64,000 bases of DNA from Lingula anatina. Taxonomy: Eukaryota; Brachiopoda; Lingulata; Lingulida; Lingulidae. The notes under the pieces were generated by a model, which ran no database searches, had not been told where the DNA came from, and saw only the letters and a list, made by a program, of their open reading frames with translations. The translations under genes were made by a program, and so were the position numbers. Position 1 is the stretch's first letter, and every line of letters starts with the position of its first letter. Positions 12,301 to 24,600 of the stretch are shown piece after piece. The DNA lies in contig NW_019774626.1 in the NCBI RefSeq assembly GCF_001039355.2, positions 162,550 through 226,549 on the forward strand, given 5' to 3'.

Positions 12301-12880
12301 TTATTTAGGGGGTGAAAAACAAAAGTGGCAACTTTTTACTCATTTTTTAAAAAAGCATGTGAAAAAAATGGACGTCACATGGTGTCATTAAACTTTGATT
12401 TAGTTCAATAATTCAAACCGTTTATTCACACTCAAATATGTAGCTATTTGTTTGACAAATTTCAAGTCTCTAGCTAAATTAGAAATAATTATTTGTGGAC
12501 CTTAATCAAAGCATATAACTCCCCGACCCACACTCCCTAATTCCACCTCACCTGCAAGGCCCATGAACTAGTACATACCAATGTTCTTTTCATTGATTTC
12601 TTAGGATCTGCCTCATCTTTGCCCCTGTAGTACCCAAATCTTATGTTGTCAGTGCCTCCTTTCAGCCGACCATTGGCAAAAGTTGCTAAAAACGAAGTAC
12701 ATGTAGTTTTTAGCAATTTCATACCAATTTTATAAAATGGACACATATAAAAGCATGTTTATTGACATTTCTGAATTAGCTAATTTTAATTGTGTAACTC
12801 TATATAATTGATTCAAAGCTAGCACCTAAAATCCCTTCATTCTTTGACGTGCTTGGGAGATACTTAATCGTCGCTGCCAT
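9360..12880 (-). pseudogene. POLR1E: POLR1E, 3'-truncated second copy (exons 1-9 and part of 10)
   Basis: Exons: 12826..12880 (ATG at 12880), 12579..12685, 12004..12080, 11642..11730, 11401..11456, 10918..11074, 10628..10717, 10208..10304, 9719..9858 and partial 9360..9520. All splice sites and frames match the left copy. The sequence breaks inside exon 10 at the duplication junction, after YMLVLGLI, so the second winged helix and the basic C-terminus are lost. Exons 1-9 have no stop or frameshift, which fits either a very recent duplication or an allelic copy. Exon 9 has Met where the left copy has Thr. Confidence 0.88.
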
Positions 12881-13150
12881 CTTAGCGCCTTGCCATGGAA
12901 GATGTTTGTGTTCACTTTTCTCTCCACGTGTTTTTCTACTTCCGGAATCTCGCACTTTACTGTTGTGTTGCTCCATATTTGAAAAGAGAAAATTTTATTA
13001 TTAAAAATATAAAAATTGATAATTCTTTGAAAGTAAAATGGTTTATAAGATGTAGACTATATGAGTACATCAACTACCATAATGGTAGATGATTTCCAAA
13101 GTGCGAAGTGATACTTGACCTATTTTCAAGCAACAACAACTTGAGAAAGC
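12881..13150. promoter_or_regulatory. Divergent promoter between POLR1E and EXOSC8 (right copy)
   Basis: Near-identical second copy of the 269-bp promoter, with the same E-box CACGTG and ETS ACTTCCGG. It drives the complete EXOSC8 copy and the truncated POLR1E copy as assembled. Confidence 0.6.
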
Positions 13151-16100
13151 ATGGCAGCTGACTTCAAGTAAGAACTAAGTCTTCAAACAACCACTGCCCG
13201 ATGGCTCATACATGATCTTCTGGCTTCAAAGTAGAAGATTTATATTTTGATTTAGTTTTTAATTGACCCAGATAAATACAGCCATCAGCCTCATTCCCTT
13301 TTCCTTCTCATATGCTAGTACTAGTATAACAGGCCAATATTAATGCCTGTCAATGTCATAATGTAACTCGTTCATTCTTCTACACAGTGATATGGACACA
13401 TTTTATTGGGGTAGAAGCTGTATATTGATAACTTAAGCAGCAGTAGAATAAAGTTGTTTTAAAAATAAAATTCCCAAAAACCTCCGCCGAAGCACAATAC
13501 GAATAAAAACCAGCTAATAAATTGCAGAAAATCAAAAATACATTTTATTTATCTCAAATGAGACATTTAATGATGTGATATTTTTCAGGACAGCCCAGCC
13601 TGTTGAATATTATAGAAAGTTTGTGGTAAGTATTTGGAAAGATGTCAGAAAAATAAGATGTAAAATTCTAAAATGAAATACAGTAGAAGTTAAAATATTC
13701 ACAAATTTGGGGATTGTGGAGTCATTTTCAGTCAATAAAAATGTTAATGCCCTTCATAGTTGCTGTAATTGTTATATTATTATTATCACTTATTAGAGTC
13801 ATTGCCATTGTGATAACTGTGTATTAAGAACATGGTATATCCCTGGCATATAGCAGCTTAGCCATACATAAATATCCTATGATGCTCAATAAATTACATC
13901 AAACAGAATACAATGTACATCTCTAAAAACACTGACCTCCCCCAGAGATCCCATCATTGTTATATTTTATATTTTGAATACATGACATTTTTATAAATCG
14001 TCCTGGAATTATGAGGGTATGATTAAATTATAATGGCAGTAGTTATTTTAAATTTCATGTACATAAGAATAATGGTACTTTTTATTGCAGGAAAAAGATG
14101 TCAGACCTGATGGACGTGAACTGGGGGAAATACGTCCAACAATGATCAACATAGGTAATATTGGAATTATCAGTATTTCTAATATAGACTATAATTCAGT
14201 TAAGTATTACAAGAAAAGATTTAAGTGTACAAAGGACATGACAGACATATTGCTTAGATATTTTGTTATCAAAATTAAATACAGTGACACCTTTTGCAGT
14301 GGAATGTATTTTTCATTTTTATTTAGAGCAATAAAGTGCAGGAATTAATGTAATATCTCAGACAAGTTTGAATAGAAAGATTTCATGAAGAGAAAGACAG
14401 CACCAGAAGGTATATTCAGCATGAGGCACAAGTAATGGATTTCTGCATTTTCTTATCTCTCATGATATTAACCAGTGTTCCTTTCTACTTCTTATCCACA
14501 CTTTGTTATACGGTTTTGTTTTAGGTTCTATTTCTACAGCAGAGGGATCTGCCCTAGTGAAATTGGGGAATACCACAGTGCTTTGTGGTGTCAAAGCTGT
14601 AAGTAAATGACTGGGATATCAAAAAAAAGAGAAAGAGATAAATAGGAAAAAGTTCACTGAATGGAAAGATGGTCTTCTTGAATCATTTCAATATATAAAC
14701 TATATCAATAATTAAAATCCCATGTTGTACTTTTGATGAGTTTTAACTGTGTAAAATGATTATCTTTATTCTAAGCTGTACTTTCAAAGTAGAATGAAAA
14801 GTTTAGGGCAAAAATTGACATTGTGTGCAACATTTGTATCATAAGTACAGCATAATATTTATTTAAATTTTAGGAGGTGACAAACCCAAAGAGTGAAGAA
14901 CCAGATAAAGGGATAATAGGTAAAACAGAATTGATTTGTCCTGATGTTATATAGCATATATCATTAATGATGATTTTGCATATAAACTGGTCTATACAAA
15001 TCCTGTACATTCTTCTTTCCATCTGATAGCTGCATCTTGCAAATGCCTGAACTTCATATGAACCCAATTTGTTAACATCACAATATTAATTTAGCTCTTG
15101 ATATGGAATTCCATGTGACAAACAGATGTTTTTATATCTGTTTTTGTTCTGCAAGGTATAAAATATTAAAATCACTAATTTTTCAGATAAAGATATGATC
15201 AGGTTAACTGGTAACGCAGTAAATTTTTATCTGCTACTTACATTCCAGTTCCCAATGTTGACCTCCCAGCGTTGTGTTCCCCTAGATTCCGTCCAGGCCC
15301 CCCAAGTGAGCAGGCCCAGGTGGTCAGCCAGTTTATGGTGGAAGTCATTCAAAAGTGAGATACAGAAAAGAAAACATGGTTTCAAACATATTTAAAGATG
15401 TGAAAATACAGTGTTAAATTATTCTGTTGTGAAATTTAAAGGTAGAGTCAAGGATTTGCATTTTATTCTGAAAAGAATCTTGAATACACCTTAAGGATGC
15501 TAGAATAAAGGAAAACTTTATGAATCTCAAGCACATATATAGTGCAAGTATTTAGATTATTTAGCATCGGACAAAATTTGATTTTTCTGAGATGATGTCT
15601 CTTTTAGAATATATTCTTTTAAAAAAAATTAACATTGTTTTCAGTTCTGGCTGTATAGATCCAAAGGATTTATGTATTAAAGCAGGAAAGGTTTGTTATT
15701 ATACAATACAATATAAAGCAAGTTAGTTACCCTTCAAATTACCTTAACTTTTTAAAACCTAGTTCACTTAGTAGAAAAGTACTGATCACAACTTCTTGTG
15801 CAATATTATATATGCAACCAACAGAAAAATGTATGCAGGGAAACTTAATGTATTATTCGCAATCTTTGACGAGGGCTTTTATATAAAAATGGAAAAAAAG
15901 GGGGAAGGAGTTAGTTCAATTATTTAAGAAATGATGGCATCATTGAAATCTCTGTTACACTTCCAGCATGTGTGGGTTCTGTACTGTGACCTGGTTTGTC
16001 TGGACTATGATGGGAATGTGACTGATGCTTGTGTGCTGGCTTTAATGGCAGCCCTTAAAAATGGTGGGTAGCTTGGTTTCCTTCCATTGACCCTATTCAT

Positions 16101-17006
16101 CGTGTCCTATTGAAGATTTGTTGATTTACAGTTAAGTTGTAACAACAGTATTTTTCACTAACATAACAGTCGTAACATATTTGACTTCTTTTCAATAAAA
16201 AATAATAATAACCAGCTTAACACACAACATCCTGTAATGATATATTTGTTTACAGTTTCCCTGCCCAAAGTGACACTCAATGAGGAGTCGGGTAACTTGG
16301 AGACACACATGCAGGAGAAGTGGGGGTTGAACATCCTGTGCCAGCCTGTTGCCACTACATTTGCCATATTTGATGAGTAAGTTAACAGGGTTGCCAATGT
16401 TAGTGTTGTAAAAGTGCACGTTTCTTAACAATACTAGTACTTCAAAGTAATGTAATCTCCCTGTTTTCTGTGTAAGTAGCCTGTGCTTATATTTTAAATC
16501 TTTTTGCAGTGATGAGTAAACATTAAGGCTGGATTCTGGAACAAACTGGAGTAATATGATCAGTGAATTAAATGAATCTTTGATTCTTATAAGAATTAAT
16601 TGTTTTTGGACTGTTGTTATTCTTATTATTGTTTCGATCCAAAACTGTGTTTTCAGTTGCATTGTATTTGCTGATCCAACAGATGAAGAGGAAAACCTTG
16701 CCACGGGAAAAGTTACCATAGTTACAACAGAAGAAGACAAGATATGTTTTGTACACAAGCCAGGTATTTCATGTTTACATTTCCATGACAGAAACCTTTT
16801 TTCTGCAAATTTTGTTTTTGAGATTAATTGGTCAGTCAAAAATTAAGCAACAAACTTTTGTATTGAATTTTTTTTATTCTTTATTTTCTGTAGGGGGCAG
16901 TCCTCTCTCTGATGACAAACTACAGAATTGTTTACAGCGCTCATTCATACGAGCAAGAGAGGCCAGGAATCTAGTTGAAACGACTTTAGTCAATGTGGAC
17001 AGGTGA
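13151..17006 (+). CDS. EXOSC8: Exosome complex component RRP43, complete copy
   Basis: Eleven exons: 13151..13167, 13589..13625, 14091..14154, 14525..14598, 14874..14919, 15249..15354, 15645..15690, 15967..16063, 16256..16376, 16657..16763, 16894..17006. They join in frame to 275 residues (human 276). RRP43 is a catalytically inactive RNase PH-like subunit of the hexameric ring of the RNA exosome, which degrades and trims RNA in nucleus and cytoplasm; in the ring it pairs with RRP46. Family blocks are [75 protein letters not shown] and [18 protein letters not shown]. The ATG gives MAADFK, the family N-terminus. Exons 1-3 lie in the duplicated block and exons 4-11 are single-copy. Confidence 0.96.
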
Positions 17007-17323
17007 TATAAAATCGAAATTTGGCAGTAAATTATCAGCAGCACCTACAGAGAGCAGCAAGTTTGGCCTGCCTATTTTGCATGTCAAATGCTGTGATCGA
17101 TTTTGTGAGATATACTGCAAAATTAATCTTGAATGGCATGCTCTGCTTTTATAAATGAAAAGCGAAACATTCAATGCTGAATAGTGGATGAATCCTAGAC
17201 TGCAGTTAGTTAAACCTAGTGCTTGGAGTCTCATGGCAATCAACATTGGAATCTAAGATTTAAAAAACTGGAAAAGATATTTTGACATTTTTGACAATTA
17301 CTCAAAGAAAGATTCCTATCAAA

Positions 17324-17853
17324 GAATTAGGCTTCGTTCACATGGAAAGTCTGTTTTCTAAAAATCTATTTTTTATTCGCGGTATATCTTGTGATCACGG
17401 TCTGTGCCCTGAATATCCCGTGGGGTAATTACTGGCAGCGCGGGCCAGTTACTTCCAAAGCTGTAAATAATTCTCGGCTGTGCTCGGAGGAAATTCTGAT
17501 ACCTTGACGCATGTGCAGTAGGAAGTTAGAAAGTTAATGGCGGTCGCGGTTGCTTTGAAAAATGTGTTTGTCGATTTTGTGCAACAACAAGACGAAGAAG
17601 ATGAAGAAGCTAAACACATGACGGATGCGAGTGCAACCGTCATGATCCAATGGCAAGCGATGCGGCAACGGAGGATGAGATTTTATAGAATGCGAGCACA
17701 GCCGAGAATTAATTACAGCTTTGTATAAGTAACTGGCTCGCACTGCCAGTAATTACGCTGCGGGATATTCAGGGCACAGACTGTGATCATGAGATACCGC
17801 GAATAGAAAATAATTTTTAGAAAACAGACTTTCCATGTGAACGAAGCCTAATT
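17324..17853. mobile_element. Inverted-repeat DNA transposon derivative with about 165-bp terminal repeats
   Basis: The left arm (17324 to about 17492) and right arm (about 17690 to 17853) are inverted copies at about 85-90% by eye. The ends read GAATTAGGCTTCGTTCACAT and its complement. A central 190 bp is unique. A reading frame at 17537..17728 (+) runs from the core into the right arm; its acidic then basic composition (QQQDEEDEEAKH, RQRRMRFYRMRA) could be the start of a transposase-type protein but is too short to name. Target-site duplication is unclear (TA, or hidden in the palindromic TTA/TAA ends). Confidence 0.75.
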
Positions 17854-18598
17854 CCACAGCCCCAAAAAAGTGATGGAAATGCAAAATCCATGTACATCAA
17901 AATAAGTTTAAATTGCTCAGTGTAAATTTCATATTTTACAGTATTTCTTTGGGTAAATAGTATTTTTCTCTGTCTAACCAATCTTTGATTCTCATTTCCG
18001 GACACCTGCCATAACTAATAGTATGTAACAATCTGGAAAATGAAGAAGTCCCTAACCCACGCTCAAGCCTGGGTTTTTTAAAGTTTGCCATAACTTAGAG
18101 CAGTGACTTCTTGGTTGTACACAGTTCAAAACTGTTTCAAGATGGTAACATGTGGCAAGTTTTGTCAGGTGATTAATTACTAGTGTTAAGATTATTTTTG
18201 GCAACATTTATTCGTGGCATTTTTCTGTAAAAATGATGTTTTTCCTTAGTTAAGTTAAACAAGAAGTGGTTTATGTACTTTTAAATAAAAAAAAAAAATT
18301 TAAAAATGATTTGTCTCCAAACATTTGTACAAATTGCCCAGATTGTTGCAAGTTTTAGAGAATTAATCCCCTTTGATCTTCATTCCATTTTTAAAATCTG
18401 AATTATGTACAGGGCAATGGGTTGTGTACTGAAAGTGGCCAAACCAAGGTATTGGTGTAACAACGTTACATATTATTATTATTAATTTGCTATGGGTTGT
18501 TATCATAATAACAATATATTTAAGTTCAAATTATTTGGTCAGTAGACTTTACAATAAGTACAATTATGTGCAGTATACACATTACAGTTTGATGCCTG

Positions 18599-18746
18599 GG
18601 CCCCTGTATCTCTAAAGCATCACGCATTGCGGCCGTGCGCAAGCGTCTCAATTCCATAACTCGCCCATACTCATCCCATATAAAACATTGTAGTCTCTAT
18701 TTGATATAGCTATTCGCAATACGCGATGCTTTAGAGATACGAGGCC
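18599..18746. mobile_element. Small inverted-repeat element (MITE-like), 148 bp
   Basis: Ends pair over about 33 bp: the left arm contains TATCTCTAAAGCATCACGCA and the right arm its near-complement ending in GAGGCC. The flanks show a 3-bp direct repeat CTG (18596..18598 and 18747..18749). The core is more GC-rich than the surroundings. No coding capacity. Confidence 0.65.
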
Positions 18747-21653
18747 CTGGTCATTGCCATCTGTGTTGACAATCTTGTTTCCCAGGGGAGGATATTTAAT
18801 TAGAATTTGTTTGCATTCACTTTTCTTTGGATTAAACTAGCCAAAATGTCAAATAAATTAAAAAGGTTAAAATTTACAACACTTTGTAAACTGAACTGAA
18901 ATTATTATAAAGAAAGAAAATGTACAGCTTTTAGGCTCATTCTGCATTAAAAACCATTTAAAACACTTTTGCACAGTCCTTTATTGTTCTTTATCTGTTG
19001 ATCTTATTACATACCTTTAAAGTAGGACTTATCTCACCATAATCTGTTTGTTAATGATGACTGTTTTTACTCAAAAACTAATTTAAAACAATATTTTTTC
19101 TTATTTGACAAAAGATTTGAGCACATCTCAATCTCTTTTCAACAAATGCAAGCGCCAATGGCAAACATTCAAAAGATGAGTAAAAACAAACTTCCACTCG
19201 ACAGAGTCCAATGCCAACAAAAATTTACATCGTGATATATGATAAATATCATCAACAAACCATCAAAAGAGTTGGCATGAACATTGTCAGAATTCTGACT
19301 GAAACTGACAAGAAGAAAAAAAGCTTAAGAAAGATGTTTAAAATTACATCTTTAAATGCGAGGTTTTTTAAAGCAAAAATTTGTAGAACAACGAAGAATT
19401 AATTCAATGTGGCAATTATTCCATACTACACCAATTAAAATTTCACTGGCACAAAATATTTCCGAAAAAAGGATACAAAATTTATTGACAAAGACTAGAT
19501 CTTGAAATTTCAAAATGTTGCACATCAGGGGAAAAGGTCTATTGCAACATTTTTCCTCTTTCAAGTTCTTAAAATTGATGTTATGTGATTCGAATTGTTA
19601 GATGTATGTATAAAATTAATCAAACTGACTCCTTATACTGCATAAAATTTTACTAGACGAACAACACTGCAAAACTGGTCTTCTACCAAGTACTGAAATT
19701 AAAAGTTCATTGCTTTATAAATTATTAATAAGAAGAATTATCTGGTACAGTAATGTATTTCGTGATTTCAAAACTTAATAAAAAGTAGTAATGAGGACAG
19801 CCTGCCCTTTTTTAAAATTCATTCAAAATTGATTTAATGGCAGTGCACAAAACATTTCTTAATGTGCTTTTCCACAGCTTCCCACACCTGACAAATAGAT
19901 AAAGTTAAGTTGATTATGCAACAAATTTTAACTTTTACCAACTTGCACACACTTATGGACTTTTCTGATTGGAAGAATTAAATTACAGCGACCACCACAC
20001 ATAAAAATATAGTTATTTACTCAAGTAATTAAGTAAATGGACAAAAAGTGTGTTACAGATCAGCTGATCGGAGAATGAATGTATTTTTTTTAACTTAAAA
20101 GTGTTAAAGTTACATTTAAGACTAACACCCTTATATATTCTTATATGGTCTCTTTAGGATGTCACATCATGTGACATGCACATTTTGCTTTGTGTGCAAT
20201 GACATATTTATAATATAAACATTGCACAAAATTCAACATGATTATTGGAATGTTTTAAAGCTTTAAGCTTAAAATATTATTATAATAATAGAATTTTTCA
20301 ATATATAATTCACTTTTTTTTTTATAAATAATGGTGCCAACAAACAAAATAATTACACCTACTTCTACAACTATAACATCCTACCTAACTTCTACTAACT
20401 ACATTTAACCAAACTACAACATAAATAATTACCTACTGATATTTACAAAGAGCCTAAATGTTGTTCACCAGGCAGCTTTTGATATACTACTAACTACTAC
20501 TGAACTTTTTAAAAAATAATGCACAAAAATGAAACACCAGCCTTTGGTCTAATAGGTTAACCAGCCTTTGGTATAACTGGACTAAAAAAGCCATCATGGA
20601 AAATAAAATGGCTGTTATCAAGAATTAATTTTCTTCAGACATCCACAAAGATTCTTCTCTCCTAAAATAGAGTACCTTATAAATGTCCATCCAACAGAAA
20701 ATTTCTAGAGATCATAACAAAGATAGCAGCACATGAAAAAGACATGAATCTTCATAAAAATTTAAAGTGAAGATTTTACATAAAAAAATGTAAGACATGT
20801 ATCACAAATATGAACACACACGCACACTTGTGTTTGGGGAAATGTTGCATCTATAACTGAAGGTGTTTTTAAGATCGCTCAAGGATATAAAAATAATGCC
20901 CTTGAATCAAATTTATTTGGCTTGTACTGACAAACATTTACTACATTCAAACTAGGTTTCTAGGCCTGTTTTCTGAATACTTCACAATTCCATGTTCAAT
21001 TTGTTGCTTTGTACTGGAAATGGAACACGTGAAACATTAAAATTGAATCTATATCTATCTCCTACAAAAACAAGAACTTTGAATATGCAAAGCACACAAT
21101 ACAAAAGACGAGGCCTCTTAAAGGATAAACACAGATAATAGCAGTAAATAATTGTAATAATAATAATAATGCCTTTACCACAATAATAACAAGAAAAAGA
21201 AAAATATATACAGTTATCAAAGCAAATACATCTAAACAACATGAAGCAGAAGAGAATAAATTTTACAGGGAGAAAGTAAGCACTGTAGATATAATCAACT
21301 TCCTTCACCTCAAATTTATTGTTATTAACAACGTCTATCATCACTCACCCAAAAAAAAAAGAACTATGACATCTCAAATTCATGCAAGTCTATTGTTGCA
21401 GGCCTTTAACATGCCACTTTCTTTTCTTGGTATACAAGTCAACCTGTGCTCCACGTGCTGGCAAAATATTTTGACACTTTGTCACATAGAAATTCACGCA
21501 TTGGAAGAAAGAGACTTCATTTTTCAATTTATGGGAAAAAAACATTTTGAAACCAAATCACATGATGCACAGTTGTACTCCTCAATTCTATTCTATGCCA
21601 CAAGTAGGCTTTCAAAGGCACACTACAGAAACAAATGGCCAAAGCCTTGCAGG

Positions 21654-24600
21654 TCACACAGACATTGGGTACTGGGCTTGCTGGTACTGTCCTTGCTGGA
21701 GGGGTGCAGGCGCATACATAACTGGAGGCTGGTAAGGAACAAACTGTTGTTGACTGGGAAAAACCTCACTGGAATAATAGACCGTCCCCTGGGGAAGAGG
21801 GGGGACTGGGCCAGCACTGGGGCTCCCAGGGGTGGGGTAGTACCCTGCAGTGGAAGAGAAAGGAGGCACAGATGAAGCAAAGCAGCAGTTACCGTCACCA
21901 TAGGTGGCAGAGTAGTTAGGTGGAGCACCTGTTAAGTGAATAGTATATGTAGGAGCAGCTGTGAGCTGTTGGGCTGGGGTATTGTTATCACCACAGCTAC
22001 TGGTAGTTCCACTTACAACAGCACCACTGGTGCTGACTGTACCATTTAAGCCACCTACACCATTCGAACTGCCCATGCTTTCCACATATGTGGCAGGCTG
22101 TGTGACTGCAGAAGTGGTGTTGCTGACAGCGGCACAATACCCCTGCCCTGCAGGCTCACTGCTACTATAAACCTGTCCTGGAATAAAGCACTGTGCATTG
22201 GGATTGAAAGAGATTTGTGAAGATTCTGAAGTTTCTGTTGGACTACCTACATACTCTGGTGACATGCTATTCATTGGTACAACTAATGGTGGACCTTCTA
22301 ATTTCCAGTTATGCTGTTTTGAGGTTTCAGCCGATAAGATTCTTTGAAACCTAGGAGGAATATCTTTGATTGGTCTTAATAACCTATGTGTCACTCCATT
22401 AATTTTCTTAATAAATGCAGGCCGTCTAGGGCGATTAGTGAATGTAGGCTGACAATCGTTTGAACTGCCACTGGATGCATTGGAATGCTGGGAGAAACTA
22501 TCACTGTGATTTGATTGGTTATCGCTACTCTCACTCTCCTGGCGCTCTGGAGAGAACTGATCACTATCATCTTTACTAGAAAAGATTTGATTCTTTTGTG
22601 AGCAATCTAAGCTAATATCAGAGACGCAACCACTATCATTTAAGGAGCAGCCAGGATTAGTGCAATCACTACAATTAGACCCATCCTCCTCGCTGCTCTG
22701 CGCCACACTGACTTCTTCCTTTTTATGCGTTAACTTTTTCTGAGAGGGTGGCCTGTCGTGATCAGGGGAGTCCTGTGAATCAGACTGACCATTGACCGGA
22801 TTGGTCTCATCCTCCACCAGACTGGACTGGTCCAGTCGTCCAGCTTGTATGATCTGAGGGGGTCGCCCCTGGGTCAAAGTCGCCACTGGAGGGGGTGGCT
22901 GGTAACAGGTAACCTGGAATGCCTGCTGAGTGCAGTATGCAGCGTACTGCTGCTGGCTCTGCATCTGCACCATGGCTGCATGGAAGCGGTGATACTGAAG
23001 GAAAGGACAAGCTTAAGGGAGTCTAATAGGAACTTTTTGTGAAATAGATTTAAAGATCTATGGTATTCAACATACATGTAATAGTATAGGTGTATATTAA
23101 TAAATGCAAATGTTAACACTGCTTACAATAGAACAGCTTGCTTAATGAGAGAGCATGAAAAAGTACTTTCAGACAGCTGAAAGACTTCAATATTATATAA
23201 AATATGTATCTACCTCAACTCCAAGATTGAAGAAAAAACGCAGAGTTGTGATATCTGAAAAAGATGAAGTATGCCTATTGATAACTTTTCTACCTACTGA
23301 TAATTTTACATCATAATGTACAAGGTCATAAAATGCAAGAAAACAAATTTCTAGAGTAATTTCAATTTAGCATTCGATGGAGATCATGGACACATCTTTA
23401 CAATGCATGTAAGAAAGCCATTTTAGGAGCAGTCAAACCTGATGACCTGACTCAATTTTCTGATAATTTTTTACTACAAGGAACTTTTTAACTGGTTCCA
23501 AGGGATGGTCTTCTTTGGATACGTACAGTATACGAAGGCAATTATTTGTAATAATTAGTGTCCTACTTGTATATAACCACTTTAAACTTACCATTCAGTG
23601 GCAAATCATTTCCCATCACATCCCTGGATGGTGAAGCTCCATAATTCACAGGTCCTGTCAGATTCTCCATGTGTGGGATCACAAAGGAGTAATAGTATGG
23701 GACAGACCAGGCTGGCGGGACCATCCCAGGGGGTGGAGGTATCTTCTGAGAGATAGGACTAGGGGGCAGAGGGGGTGGAGTGGAGACTGTTGGGCTGGCC
23801 ACAGGGCTGGCAGCCTTGGAGAGGGCATGGTGAGACAGCTGTCGATGTACCTGGGGGATAGGCTGGGGTGGGGTGGGGCTGATGCCGTCTGAAATGAACA
23901 AAATCATGATTTCACTATTTTTGCTTTATATTTACGTATGCATGCTTAGCCTTAATATCAGATTTTTCTTGAATTGGTAGAGTTCCTCAGGTTATTCCAT
24001 CCATTTCAAATTGCATATTAACAAAAATATCTTGCTGCTTCACCAGAGAAATTTGTCACTGACAAAAAATAACATGAAATTGACAAACCTCTAATTAAAC
24101 TACCATTAAGTAATCAATACAACCGAAACTATTTAACCTAATATTATTGATAACACGTACTATACGTACTGAATATTTTTAGTCTATCAGCATTAGTGTA
24201 AGCTATATATAGTTATGTTATTTTACCTGCTCGGCAGCCCACACCACTGTCTGCTGTACTCTCCACTCCTGATGCCCCTCCAGTCATATCATGAGACAGA
24301 AAAGCTGAGTCTGAAATAAATAATAGAATATGTCTCAAATGCTCAAGTATCTTTCAAACGTAGAGGGGTTGATCTCTGTGACCTTGGAAATATTTATGTC
24401 AAGGTGACCAGTTAAGACAGGATTTTTTGATCCAAAGTTAGCTGGCTGGCAGTAACAGTTCACACCCGACTCAAGTTAATGCAGATAAATGTCAAGCTAT
24501 ATTCAGTGGTTAATCTTTAAAAAAATATACTCAGACATGCCCAAACAGTTTATACCATCTGCTTGTCCACTGCCATCATGGTGACCTTGGTGACCTTTGT

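Larger units (their letters stand above)
9360..14308. repeat. Tandem segmental duplication, right copy
   Basis: About 4949 bp, the partner of 4175..9139. It continues past 14308 into single-copy EXOSC8 sequence. Indels against the left copy include a 9-bp loss near 9560, a longer A-run near 10460 and a roughly 20-bp deletion near 12400. Confidence 0.95.
17007..21653. other. Convergent intergenic region (EXOSC8 and OTUD4 3' ends) with two inverted-repeat elements
   Basis: About 4.6 kb holding the EXOSC8 3' UTR (plus) and the OTUD4 3' UTR (minus). It contains a 530-bp inverted-repeat element (17324..17853), a 148-bp one (18599..18746) and AT-rich sequence. An AATAAA at 18284..18289 ahead of an A-run is a candidate signal for EXOSC8. 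No further gene was recognised; the short reading frames here show no family features. Confidence 0.6.

Noticed and set aside
21366-21875. 169-codon plus-strand frame
   Set aside because: It overlaps the OTUD4 last exon in antisense and has no family signal of its own.
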